Position numbers and translations under genes: made by a program. Below the pieces are notes generated by a model. It was not told the DNA's origin. It saw nothing but the letters and a program-made list of their open reading frames with translations, and ran no database searches. From positions 77,707,352 to 77,771,351 of the forward strand of contig OY829537.1 in assembly GCA_963691705.1 (NCBI GenBank): a stretch of DNA of 64,000 nucleotides, written 5' to 3'. This document shows positions 47,533 to 58,990 of the stretch, piece by piece (the stretch's first letter is position 1; each line of letters begins with the position of its first letter). Source of the DNA: Viola odorata (lineage: Eukaryota > Streptophyta > Magnoliopsida > Malpighiales > Violaceae).

Positions 47533-50519
47533 TGTTGCTACCCGATTTTTGACTTTCTATCACAACCTTTACGTTTTGCCACTTTTTAGCTTGTCTAGAT
47601 CAAAATTCATGTCGATTCTGGTCCTAGGCTAGTTTGTTTAAATTTTCTTGTCATTTCGTGCCTTTTTAATTTTTTCGTACTTTTAACTGTCTTTTCGCGA
47701 ACTCCTATCGGTCTCGAGTAAGGTTCCCGGGACCGAGTGCAGAACGCCCTTTTTCGTTATTTGATAATTATGTGTTAATTTTCTCTTTCACGCCGCCGCG
47801 TTCCGTTTCGTTCAATTTTTGTCGTAAGGGCATTTATTTTGCGCGCGAACGTTTTGTTGTTTCCGAAAGAGAAAATAAATGCGTTAAATCCGCTTTCGCC
47901 TTTTTTCACTGTGCATTACTTTTCTCGTCTTATTTTTCTGCACGCTTTGGTTCCCTCGTTTCGGATTTATTTTCGTTCTCGAGCGTCTTCGCTCGTACCA
48001 AAATATCCCGTTCGTATGGGAATTAATGCATTTAATGCATGTTTTGTTTTTGATTGGTCCTCCGAAGGCCTGGCGGACAGGAATATTTGTTGTTCCCTTG
48101 ATATTATAGTGAACGGATTGACTACAAACAAGGACTTGGAGGACCACGCCGGACTGGTTTTTGTTCTCCACTTACGGTCGGAGACCACAACCGACTCACT
48201 CTAAATTCAACCATGGCTCTTGCCTATAAATACCAAGCTCTTCACCATCGCGCGAGGACGGGTTGTCGCACCTTTCATCTCCAAAGATCAAACTGAACCA
48301 GAGGAGCAAGCAAGGTAAGCGTTTTGAAGCTTTCTCTCACTAGCTTCTCTCTTCATAAAAAATCCGTTTATGCATGTATGTATCAAATTGATGGCTTGAA
48401 CTTGTTTTAAATGATTGATTGATAAGTTATAGGGTCTGTTCTTGCTCCAATTTGAACATCTACGGCTCGAGCTAATTAATCACGAATTGTTGACTTTAAT
48501 GCATGTTTTTGGCCATGATAAAATTGCTTGCGTTCCATGGATGTTTAGGGCTAATTTTTGATGGGTTTTATTCGTGTGATAGCCATGATAATTCTCTACA
48601 CGTTAGGAGTTAGTTTCGGGTCGAATGATTGCTTGATTGTTGGTCACGTTTTTTTTGGTTCACCGAAGGAAGAACGCATGCTTTGGCTACTGTTTTGCTT
48701 GCGTTTTGCCTACTGTTTTTGATTGGTTTTGCTGCTGTGTTGTAGAGTAATATTTCCGGTCTAGTAGGGTAGGATTGGAGGCTCGTTTCGTGTCGAATCG
48801 TCCCTGTTTTGTGCCGTTACTCTCTTTGTCTTCTCGCATGAACGCACGCCCTTTTCCTACTGTTTTTCGGGCTGTTTTGCTACTGATCTTGCTGGGTTTT
48901 GTTGCTGCCATGGTTAGGAATGTTTCTAGTCAGTCTTGGGTGTGGTTCGGGTTGGGTTATAGCTTGGTGTCGCCGGCAATGGAGCGCCGGCGACGTGGTG
49001 AAGGAGAACAGCCCCTACGGCTGTTCTCACGAAGAAGATGAGGGAGGTGACGGGCTTCAGCCCGTCCCTCCTCATTTAAATTGCTGATGGGCTTGGCTTG
49101 GCCAAGCCCATGTCCCTTAAGTTGAATTTGTTTCAATTTAGTCCTTGCGTACACCGATTTAATTTTCGTTAAACTTGTTTAAATCGTTCGTATGATTTTT
49201 ACATGTTTAATTTGCTAAAATTGCTACATGACCAGTATGCTGTTTTATTTGTTTTACACCAAGTATGAGGTTTTATTTAATATATTATGTATTTTACCAT
49301 GAATTTTAAATTGTATGTGTTTACATGATTGTTTTATTTGCTATGTGTTTGTACCAATTTGTGGTGAAAATTATGAAATGCCCACATGATATATCTATTT
49401 ATTTTCATGACTGTTTGTATGAAATAAATGATGTATGTGCTTTTATTATTTATTATCTTTGAGTTCGTACTAACACTCTCGCTTTGTAGGTTGATCTTTG
49501 AACTTAATAACTGATTACTAAACCTGTTGTAATAAGTAATTACTTATTTCACTTGTTGTATTGATTAGTTATTTCAATTGTTGTAATCATTATTTAGATA
49601 ATTATTCCGACCTCCAGTTTGTAATAATTAGATAAGTAGTTTTTTATTATGAACTGTGGTTTGTAATAATTAGTTAAGTAGTTAAAAATCGTGTATGTTT
49701 GTTATATCTACGTATTTATGTCAATTGTCATTAACAATGGTTTTGAAGAGATGGATCGATCAGGGTTCGTCCAAAAAGGTAAGATTACCTTAAAACGTTT
49801 CCTTGTATGTTAATAACAAAGGTCCAAAGCCTTAACCTCATCGTAAGCATGACCACTTAGGTAACAATAGAACCACCCTATGCGTATGCATGACATATAG
49901 AATTGTTATCAAATAAAATCAATCTCACATGCTTACGTGTTTATATCACTCACGTTTATATACCATGAAATAAACAGTTCTTCTTGTTAAGTGATATGCA
50001 TGATGGCTCCAAAGGCCATGCCAACCTACGTGCATTCATAAAAATGTACCTTGCTAGTTTTAGCCATGATAGATCACGTAGTAATTAAGTCATACATGGC
50101 CCAATGAAAAAGGTGAGCGTCCGCTCTAGCATCGAGACAAAATGGTAACCCCATCCCTCGAACCCCCAAACGGAAATAACATGACCCTATGCTAAGATGT
50201 AACGTCACCTTAGAGGGCCAAATTTCATGTTCAAATGTCTTCTAAAAACACCTCTCATACCGGTAACCTTTTTTAAGGATGTGACTTGGGTGCCTAACAC
50301 CTTCCCAAGTCCATAAATACGACCTCGAACCATCGTTCTTTGGTTTAGACCATTGTGCCTTAGTTTGTTTATTTTATGCCATCGATTAGGTTCCCTAAAC
50401 CTTACAAAATTAGGGTGGCGACTTCATTTGCATAGTGTTAAGACAAGTCCAACGCTTGTCTATCATTATGGCCCGTCCCGATCCTTAAACTCGTTTTCAA
50501 CGAAAAAGGGGGTGCGACA
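47533..50519 (+). repeat. 5' LTR of the Ogre-like element (2987 bp)
   Basis: Begins TGTTGCTACCCG and ends GGTGCGACA. A TATA box (CCTATAAATACC) lies near 48223-48234 and short GC-rich hairpins near 48972-49030. Compared with 61393-64000 I see only three differences over 2608 bp, all transitions. Confidence 0.9.
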
Positions 50520-50522
50520 GTT

Positions 50523-50540
50523 TGGCGACTTCACTGGGGA
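50523..50540 (+). other. Primer-binding site of the Ogre-like element
   Basis: TGGCGACTTCACTGGGGA, three bases after the LTR, close to the TGGCGACTCCACTGGGGA site (tRNA-Arg) known from Ogre/Tat elements. Confidence 0.75.
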
Positions 50541-51037
50541 CTAGTAGGGTCGAAGCCGGTTTTATGGTGTTTGTTTTTTTATTATTTACTTGCTTTAATT
50601 AAATTGTTTTCGTGACTGTTATTGTCGTGGCTTTATTAAATTGCTCATATGCATCATGCATAATGCTTATCGCCGGCATTGACACCCTTTAGGATTTAAG
50701 AAGGTACTAGTGAAGCCCTGAGGACCTGTGTCCCAGTATGCTTACACGAACCCTAACTCGGATGTTGGACCCTTAAATGGATTGAGCGACCAGAATCCTT
50801 TTATGATTCGGTCAACGCTCTCGTATCCGCTTAGGGGGACCCTTTAGGAGGGCACCATTCGGGAACCTTTCAGCCATGCTAGTTTAGTGGAGTCACATCA
50901 GCATATGCATCATGTTCGTGCATTTTTTTTTTCTCTTTAATGTCCTTTATTTTTATGCCATGATTTTATTTTATTGTCCTCACATTTCGTTTTTTACAGA
51001 TTTTTTCCGAAAAAACTCTGCACTGCTATTCACTCAA
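50541..51037 (+). other. Leader of the Ogre-like element
   Basis: Non-coding. A pyrimidine-rich stretch ending TTTTTTACAG (50991-51000) resembles a splice acceptor just before ORF1. Confidence 0.45.
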
Positions 51038-52778
51038 ATGGCACCGCTTGCGATGATTTCACTTGATGCTTTTGGGAAACTTTGTTTCGAGGATCAGTTG
51101 GGTCGGGGTGATATGTTGAAACCGGGCTTTATTCCCGATGTTACGACCAAGATTAGAGCAGAAATGGTAGAGTGTGATGTTTCAGAACTCAGAAAACTAA
51201 GGAATGAACTGAGCACGGAAGAAGAAGCACAGTTCAGACGTGATTATGGGAAACTTGCATTACTTATGGATGTGAAGGTCGATCTAGGTTGCATCCGGGC
51301 TGCCCTAAGGTTTTGGGACCCTTATTACCGCTGTTTCTCCTTTGATCAAGGGTTGGACCTTACCCCCACTTTGGAAGAGTATGCCGCCCTACTTGGTTTT
51401 GCTCCCCCAATATCGAATATTTATTGTGACGTTCTCATGGATCCCGCTAACGTTCAAATAAGGATGAATGCCATAGTGCCAATACCGTCTCGCTGGAAAG
51501 ACAAGAGGCCTGTTTGGTTTTTGTCCGATATCGTGAGCAACTTCCACTCAACCCGAGGTATGATACGGTCGAGGATCTTGGCTTTCGCCATCACCGGTTT
51601 GATTTTGTTTCCCAAAATGAAAGACTGTATTGACATCGAGGCAGCTAACGTGTTTTGTGCAATAGTAAGGAATGAGGTCAACCCTACGACGGCTATCTTA
51701 GCCGAAACGTTCCGCGCTTTAGACTTTTGCAGACGAACCGGAAAAGGGAAGCTTTCCTGTTGTCTCCAACTCTTGACGGTTTGGCTGATCAGTCATTTCA
51801 AGCAAGTACCCGACCAGTCTCTGTTTTCACCAAGTCACATGGGTTCAGATCCTTTGGGAAGAGTCATTAAGGGAATGGGTCAGGAGGTCGCCAAAGACAA
51901 GTGGAAATTAGAGGACAAGCACATTTGGGTTGATAGATTCTTAGACCTTTCCGATGAAACGTTCAATCAGCACGCCAAATGGTTGCGTGGCGTTAATCCT
52001 ATAGTGAGTTGTGGGCGGTTGCTTTGGGTTCCTTTGATTGGCGCAAGGGGGGGGCGTACCCTATTGCCCCACTCCTGTCTTGAGACAATTTTGCATCATA
52101 CAAATAGTCCCCGCCACCTTCGGAATGATGGAATCAAGCCTCTTGCACTCAATAGAAACTCTTACCCTTCGCCAATATGCAAGTGAGTGGGAAGATCCAT
52201 ATTGCCTTGAGGGACATGTGGTCCTCGCCCAGCCAACCCGAGAATACCTACAATGGGGGGCAAACCGGATTAACGGTAATATCTTCCCGTATCTCGTAAA
52301 TAAAAGGCCCATTGAGAAGGAAGGTGAATCTCACGTCAGGGGAGAGGCCAGCTATGTAGCGCACGCCCAATTGTTTGAGCAATTCAAGATGATAAGGGAA
52401 GAAAGGGATCAAGTGGCGTGGGAAAGAGAGGATTTGGCAGCCAAACAAATGGACCTAGAGCTCGAGGTACACGGGCTACAAAGGCGTAACTGAGATAACA
52501 TTCGCGTACACTTAGCAAATCATGAGTTGGCCGTTGATAACTTCAGGGAGCGCTGGAGTAGCGAAACCCGCAAGAAAAACGCGTCAAGCACCATAATCAA
52601 AGAAAGGGACTCGGTGATGAAGGTTCTGATCGCTCATGCCAATGAGAAGGACAAGGAAAATCAGGTATTACGAGCACGAGTGGCCGGTTTGGAAGCTAAG
52701 GTAATGATGCTGAGGGGAGAGCTTGCGTCGTGGAACTTTTTCTGTAACGAGCAAGAAGATCCGGACTTTCAAGGTTGA
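51038..52778 (+). CDS. ORF1 protein of the Ogre-like element (DUF7745-like), with frame defects
   Basis: The ATG at 51038 (MAPLAMISLDAFGKLC) opens a frame that is intact for about 330 codons. It contains the family-typical ALRFWDPYYRCFSFDQGLDL and TPTLEEYAALLGF segments and a TFRALDFCRRTGKGKL segment. In a run of eight G near 52050 the frame shifts by one; it continues as VPYCPTPVLRQF and then a Glu/Arg/Gln-rich coiled coil (MIREERDQVAWEREDLA). One further TGA (52491-52493) interrupts the coiled coil before the end (EDPDFQG, 52778). Full length would be about 580 residues. ORF1 lies upstream of gag in Ogre elements and its function is unknown. With LTRs this young the defects are recent or were transmitted in trans. 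Family call is by pattern. Confidence 0.7.
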
Positions 52779-53099
52779 TGCCTCCGAAACATAGAGCATG
52801 CACCAGACACACCAAAATTTTGCTTTTTGACCAATGTAATTTCTAGATTTTGTCTACTTATTTTTAGATGAATCTAGATAGTTGATCCAACGTATATTGG
52901 TTGTGTCCCTTTTTGTAAAATCAGCAATGACTAGGCTTGTGCATTGTTCGGATAAATTAGGGGCGTTTCTTGTTATTTATTTATTTTATTCACTACAAAG
53001 GATGTCGAATTACCACTACTCCCTAAGGTATGACCCTCATCAGTAGGGGAGCACCAAAATCTCAAAGTCACAACGTTCAAAAAATTAGGGATGCAAGAG

Positions 53100-54000
53100 C
53101 ACGCTAGAACAAAATTCGAAGCGCAAGGATAGCTGATGTTCGGTCCCAGCTGCGCAATGGTTTGTCTTGGACAAAACGGAGATGATTTACTCGGAGTTTC
53201 CACTTGGCCAAAACATGGAAGATGTTACAAACATGTTGAAGTTTAACTCTGAAAATTTTCAGGAAGTTCTGAGCGGCCAATATTTCAGAACAAAATTCGA
53301 AGCGCAAGGATAGCTGATTCGCAGTCCCAGCTGCGCGATGTTTTGTCTTGGACAAAACGGGGATGTTTGACTCGTAGTTTCCACTTGGCCAAAACATGAA
53401 AGATGTCACAAACATGTTGAAGGTCACTCATGCCAAATTTCAGAAAGTTCTGGGTAGCCAAACTCCAAAAAACGGTTCATTTCCAGTAGCAAAACGCTAT
53501 AGCGTTACTGGAAAACGCTATAGCGTTTTGGCCCTGGTAGTACGACGGCTGGTCGTTGGATCCTCCTTCGTGTGTTCTTTTGTTTTGACTGATATCGATA
53601 CGTTGGGACCCGAATTTCCGTTCGACCTAAACATGAAAGATGTTCGCGACGCATTGAAGTCTACTCACACCAAATTTCAGAGCATTTGGGGTGACACATC
53701 TCTCGGAAATGATTGAGAGGTGATGGGCTCAGATTTTCCGTTCGACCAAAGTATGAAAGATGTTCATAACGCATTGAAGAATGTCCATGCCAGAAATGGA
53801 ATTTTTTCGAGTGGTGCATCTCTTGAGGATGATTTAAACGTAAGGATGACAGTTTTCTCGGTCTCAGCCGCGCAATCTTTCACCTTGGCCAATTTGGGCA
53901 CGATGAGTTCCGAGTTTCAGCTTGGCCGAAGCACGGAAGTTATCAATAACAGATCGAAGTATGTTCATGCCAAAAATCAACCCTTTTTGGGCGTTGGATT
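53100..54000 (+). repeat. Degenerate repeats of about 180 bp
   Basis: Two good copies start at about 53107 and 53288 (shared AAAATTCGAAGCGCAAGGAT). At least three more decayed ones are marked by the block 'AACATGAAAGATGTT...GAAG' at about 53631, 53751 and 53930. No coding sense seen. Confidence 0.7.
53481..53529. repeat. Palindrome cluster
   Basis: AACGCTATAGCGTT, a perfect 14-bp palindrome, occurs twice (53493-53506 and 53514-53527). The second extends to the 18-bp palindrome AAAACGCTATAGCGTTTT. The first is enclosed by the inverted pair TTCCAGTA (53481-53488) and TACTGGAA (53506-53513). Confidence 0.8.
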
Positions 54001-54299
54001 TTAGAGATTTTCCGAGCACGATGACGGTAGCTATTCGCGTCATTTTTGCTTCAAGGGTTTCCATCGGTAGCATCCAGGATCGCATCGCGTCGTGAAGTGG
54101 AATGAATAAAAGCTTCCTTTATATCTTCACCAGAGTATTATCTTCTCGTCCATCCTCAAAGTATCAAGTGAAAGTGTGGCCAGGAGGGTGAATAAACAGT
54201 GCGGAGGCCTCGGGATTGCATCACTGATACTAACCTGTTTATTGCCTTTCTACGTTTTTTCAGGTTAACGATGGCTCCGGGAAGCAAGCTACTCCCCAT

Positions 54300-56310
54300 C
54301 TTTCAAAAAACATTTCAAAAAATCATCTTGTGGCGGTTTAAACCCCACCTTCCAACAATCATGTGGCGGTTCATGCCCCACATTTCAAAAAATCATCAGG
54401 TGGCGGTTTAATCCCAACCTTCCAATAATCATGTGGCGGTTCACGCCCCACATTTCAAAAAATCATCAGGTGGCGGTTTAAACCCCACCTTCCAACAATC
54501 ATGTGGCGGTTCACGCCCCACATTTCAAAAAATCATCAGGTGGCGGTTTAAACCCCACCTTCCAACAATCATGTGGCGGTTCACGCCCTACATTTCAAAA
54601 AATCATCTTGTGGCGGTTTAAACCCCACCTTCCAACAATCATGTGGCGGTTCATGCCCCACATTTCAAAAAATCATCAGGTGGCGGTTTAATCCCCACCT
54701 TCCAATAATCATGTGGCGGTTCACGCCCCACATTTCAAAAAAATCATCAGGTGGCGGTTTAAACCCCACCTTCCAACAATCATGTGGCGGTTCACGCCCT
54801 ACATTTCAAAAAATCATCTTGTGGCGGTTTAAACCCCACCTTCCAACAATCATGTGGCGGTTCATGCCCCACATTTCAAAAAATCATCAGGTGGCGGTTT
54901 AATCCCCACCTTCCAATAATCATGTGGCGGTTCACGCCCCACATTTCAAAAAATCATCAGGTGGCGGTTTAATCCCCACCTTCCAATAATCATGTGGCGG
55001 TTCACGCCCCACATTTCAAAAAAATCATCAGGTGGCGGTTTAAACCCCACCTTCCAACAATCATGTGGCGGTTCACGCCCTACATTTCAAAAAATCATCA
55101 GGTGGCGGTTTAAACCCCACCTTCCAACAATCATGTGGCGGTTCACGCCCTACATTTCAAAAAATCATCTTGTGGCGGTTTAAACCCCACCTTCCAACAA
55201 TCATGTGGCGGTTCACGCCCCACATTTCAAAAAATCATCAGGTGGCGGTTTAAACCCCACCTTCCAACAATCATGTGGCGGTTCACGCCCCACATTTCAA
55301 AAAATCATCATGTGGCGGTTTAAACCCCACCTTCCAACAATCATGTGGCGGTTCACGCCCCACATTTCAAAAAATCATCAGGTGGCGGTTTAAACCCCAC
55401 CTTCCAACAATCATGTGGCGGTTCACGCCCCACATTTCAAAAAATCATCATGTGGCGGTTTAAACCCCACCTTCCAACAATCATGTGGCGGTTCACGCCC
55501 CACATTTCAAAAAATCATCAGGTGGCGGTTTAAACCCCACCTTCCAACAATCATGTGGCGGTTCACGCCCCACATTTCAAAAAATCATCAGGTGGCGGTT
55601 TAAACCCCACCTTCCAATAATCATGTGGCGGTTCACGCCCCACATTTCAAAAAATCATCATGTGGCGGTTTAAACCCCACCTTCCAACAATCATGTGGCG
55701 GTTCACGCCCCACATTTCAAAAAATCATCAGGTGGCGGTTTAAACCCCACCTTCCAACAATCATGTGGCGGTTCACGCCCCACATTTCAAAAAATCATCA
55801 GGTGGCGGTTTAAACCCCACCTTCCAACAATCATGTGGCGGTTCACGCCCCACATTTCAAAAAATCATCATGTGGCGGTTTAAACCCCACCTTCCAACAA
55901 TCATGTGGCGGTTCACGCCCTACATTTCAAAAAATCATCATGTGGCGGTTTAAACCCCACCTTCCAACAATCATGTGGCGGTTCACGCCCCACATTTCAA
56001 AAAATCATCAGGTGGCGGTTTAAACCCCACCTTCCAACAATCATGTGGCGGTTCACGCCCCACATTTCAAAAAATCATCATGTGGCGGTTTAAACCCCAC
56101 CTTCCAACAATCATGTGTCGGTTCACGCCCTACATTTCAAAAAATCATCAGGTGGCGGTTTAATCCCCACCTTCCAACAACCATGTGGCGGTTCACGCCC
56201 CACATTTCAAAAAATCATCATGTGGCGGTTCACGCCCCACATTTCAAAAAAATCATCATGTGGCGGCGTAGACCCCACCTTTCAAAAATCGTGTGGCGGT
56301 TCACAACCCC
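54300..56310 (+). repeat. Tandem array of about 28 copies of a 70-bp dimeric unit
   Basis: Each unit has two related halves: ATGTGGCGGTTCACGCCCCA then CATTTCAAAAAATC, and AGGTGGCGGTTTAAACCCCA then CCTTCCAACAATC. Copies are nearly identical. Variation is mostly CAGG/CATG/CTTG at the half-unit joint, CAC/TAC, and an extra A in some units. Short ORFs inside are by-products of the repeat. Confidence 0.95.
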
Positions 56311-56407
56311 ATTTTCGTCAAAATTTCTAAATTTCAGCTTATTCTGAATTTAGGCACTACTGATTAGTTTCTTTTTCTTTCCTACTTACAGGACAAAGGT
56401 ATGAAGG

Positions 56408-57400
56408 GGAGTTGTGTCACGAGACTTGTCAACTTGGGGGAGATAAGCAAGTGAAGCGACGACCCGAAGAAGGCGTTGGAAAAATATCCAAGCTCATTTT
56501 TCAGGGAAGTCGTCCTTTCACACTTTTGCAATCTAGTCTCCGTTGTTTACATTTCTGCAATTTTACATTTTCAGGTGCAAGAAGACTTGCAAACTTGGGG
56601 GCAAGCAGAGGAAGTGACGACCAAAAGAAGGCGTTGAAAAATGTCAAAGCTCGTTTTTCAGGTGCAATGAAGACTTGTCAACTTGGGGGCAAGCAGATGA
56701 AGTGACGACCAGAAGGAAGGAGTTGGAAAAATGTCCAAGCTCATTTTTCAGGGAAGTTGTACTTTCATCCTTTTTAATTTAGGTCTCGCAATTTACATTT
56801 TCGTAACTTTGCATTTCAGGTGCAATGAAGACTTGTCAACTTGGGGGCAAGCAGATGAAGTGACGACCCGAAGAAGGCATTGGAAAAATGTCCAAGCTCA
56901 TTTTTCAGGGAAGTCGCCCTTTCACAATTCAGCAGTGATGTTTTTACAGTTTACATTTCTGCAATTTTGCGTTTGAGGTGCAATGAAGATTTGCAAACTT
57001 GGGGGAGACGCGCAAGTGAAGTGACGACCAAAAGAAGGCATCGAAAAATGTCAGAGCTCATTTTTCAGGGAAGTTGTCCTTTCACACTTCAACAATTTAT
57101 GTTTCTGCAGTTTACATTTCTGCCATTTTTGCATTTTTAGGTACAACAAGACTTGCAAATTTGGGGGCAAGCAAGTGAAGTGACGACCAAAAGAAGGCGT
57201 CGAAAAATGTCATAGCTCATTTTTCAGGGAAGTTGTCCTTTCACACTTTCGCAATTTAGTCTTCGCTATTTATATTTCTGCAACTTTACACTTTCAGGTA
57301 TAACGAGGCTTGCAAATTTGGGGGCAAGCAAGTGAAGTAACGACCAGAAAGAAGGCGTTGGAAATATGTCCAAGCTCATTTTTCAGGGAATTTCCTTTTA
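56408..57400 (+). repeat. Repeats of about 158 bp containing a polypurine-like core
   Basis: About seven copies, marked by ACTTG(T/C)(C/A)AACTTGGGGG near 56425, 56585, 56675, 56828, 56987, 57150 and 57308; spacing is mostly 153-163 bp, with one of about 90. Each includes GTGA(A)GTGACGACC, CTCATTTTTCAGGGAAGT and TTACATTTCTGCA. Confidence 0.8.
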
Positions 57401-57689
57401 CATTTTTGCAATGTCCATTTCCGTAAATTTATGTTGCTCATAATTAAGGGAATTTCTATGATTGACATTGTTACAAATATACGCGTGTAACGCGTAGGTT
57501 TCTCGAAAAAATCTTAGTACATATACCACTTGGGTCAAAAAGAAGGAAAAACAAAAACATCCCACATTTTCTGAACGTTTTAAGTCAAAACCTTCATCGT
57601 TTGCGTTCATTTGGAAATTGTATGAACATACATGATATTGTCTGTTAACTCTTATATCCGTGACATGTTTAGGTGTAAGCAGTCACAAA

Positions 57690-58990
57690 ACATATCCCTA
57701 TGAGTACTTTGGGCTTTCACGCCTTATTTCTTTCATGAGCGTAAATGCTAAACTAAGTGCTGGTTAGATTTGCATAATGTCCAGGGTACATGAACTGTTA
57801 GACATGGGATAACGGTAAGATGACAGGGGACTTTGCTTTGCTCTTCTTCCACATTTTCATTTTTAACATTTTTCCCTCAAAACACATACACCACACCATG
57901 TATAACTCTAACAAACACTCAAAAGCCTTTCAACCAAGTGAGTTAGTGCTCGACTGGGACCGCTAAGTTGGAGTTACATATCAAGCAAGGGAATGACAAG
58001 GAAGCCCTCGGAGGATTGCTGACCAAACAACGTCAGAAGAATGCCAAAGTAAATCACGACTTGGAGGTTTTTACCAAAGGTACAAGGGATGTCAGACCAA
58101 ACAAGAGATTGTACTTGCGTTGCCTCAAAAAAAAAAAAAAAAAAAAGAGAAGGGGAAAAAAGGAAGCAAAAGGGAAAAAAGAAAAAAAAACAAAAGAAGA
58201 AAAAAAAAGGGGAAGAAAAAAAAAAAAAAAAAAAAAAAAGGGAAAAAGGAAAAAGAGAAAAAGAAGAGAAAAAAAGAAAAAAGAAGAAAAAAAGAAAGAA
58301 GAAAAAGAAGAAAGGAAAAAAGAAGAAAAAAGAAAGAAGAAGGAAAAGGAAGAAAAGAGAAAAAAATCCTCAAATAAAAAGTGTTCAAAAAAGAATATAT
58401 TCAAAGAACACAAAACAACAGAAGAAGCAAGTACATGGGAAAGGATCAAGCATCAACGACAAAATGATCTCAAGAATGATCAAGCATGAACAACAAAATG
58501 ATCTCAAAAGGAAAAGAAATCATTCCCGGCGAGTATCATAGAACTTGGGCTCAGTGCCCTCAAAACAATCAAGAAGAAACATCTCCAGCAAAGATTCAAG
58601 GATTTGTGCACTTTGCTCTCATCACAATCAGTCGAGCATGAGCTCATTAAAACCTTTTGCCAAAATAAAAACACCACACTTTATTCTACAAATTCCTCTT
58701 TTTTCCTCCCTCGCAAAGTCCTTTTGATTATTAGCAGGCCCATGCATGTTCATCTTCATTTGAAGTCTATTCACTCGGATTGACATTGCAAATTTAATTT
58801 TTGTGCTATGTTTACTGCATTTTTTAGGAGTGTAAACACATAGCCTTGTTTTCTGAGCGTGAGCGCAAACACTAATATCTGGTGAGGATTGCTTACAGCT
58901 GCATGTCATGGGAAAGTCTTGTTCTTGAGGTCGTTATTTCTTGAACAAGACGCAGATGTTATCTAGGCTTGTATCAATCATGTTGATATA
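57690..58990 (+). other. 3' spacer module homologous to the Athila-like spacers
   Basis: Blocks near 57760-57835 and 58735-58960 match the Athila-like copy 1 spacer near 30285-30375 and 31010-31215 in the same order and orientation. Shared words include TTTGCATAAT, GCCCATGCATGT, GGATTGACATTGCAAA and GGTGAGGATTGCT (with a few differences). Confidence 0.65.
58192..58366 (+). repeat. Uninterrupted purine tract, about 175 bp
   Basis: Only A and G occur across this span, with two C interruptions just to the left (58167, 58191). It lies inside the shared spacer module; copy 1 has a much shorter purine tract at the matching place (near 30672-30705). Confidence 0.85.

Noticed and set aside
47772..48204. 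ORFs in the Ogre LTRs duplicated at 61632-62064
   Set aside because: They repeat only because the LTR is repeated, span the promoter region and resemble no protein family.
48972..49030. Inverted GC-rich words in the Ogre LTR (CGCCGGC/GCCGGCG, GAACAGCC/GGCTGTTC) as a riboswitch or terminator
   Set aside because: Short hairpins in a plant LTR leader; no known riboswitch class matches and bacterial terminators are not expected.
54300..56310. CRISPR-like regular repeats
   Set aside because: The units are contiguous, with both halves repeated and no unique spacers, inside a plant retrotransposon. This is a minisatellite.
54433..56347. Series of 62-residue ORFs and one of 100 residues in the 70-bp array
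   Set aside because: They arise because a 70-bp unit is not a multiple of three and has one stop per frame cycle. They overlap each other in all frames and start with alternative codons, so there is no sign of real coding.
57968..58541. Lysine/arginine/glutamate-rich ORFs and their antisense phenylalanine-rich partners
   Set aside because: They are translations of the purine tract, which lacks stops by composition.
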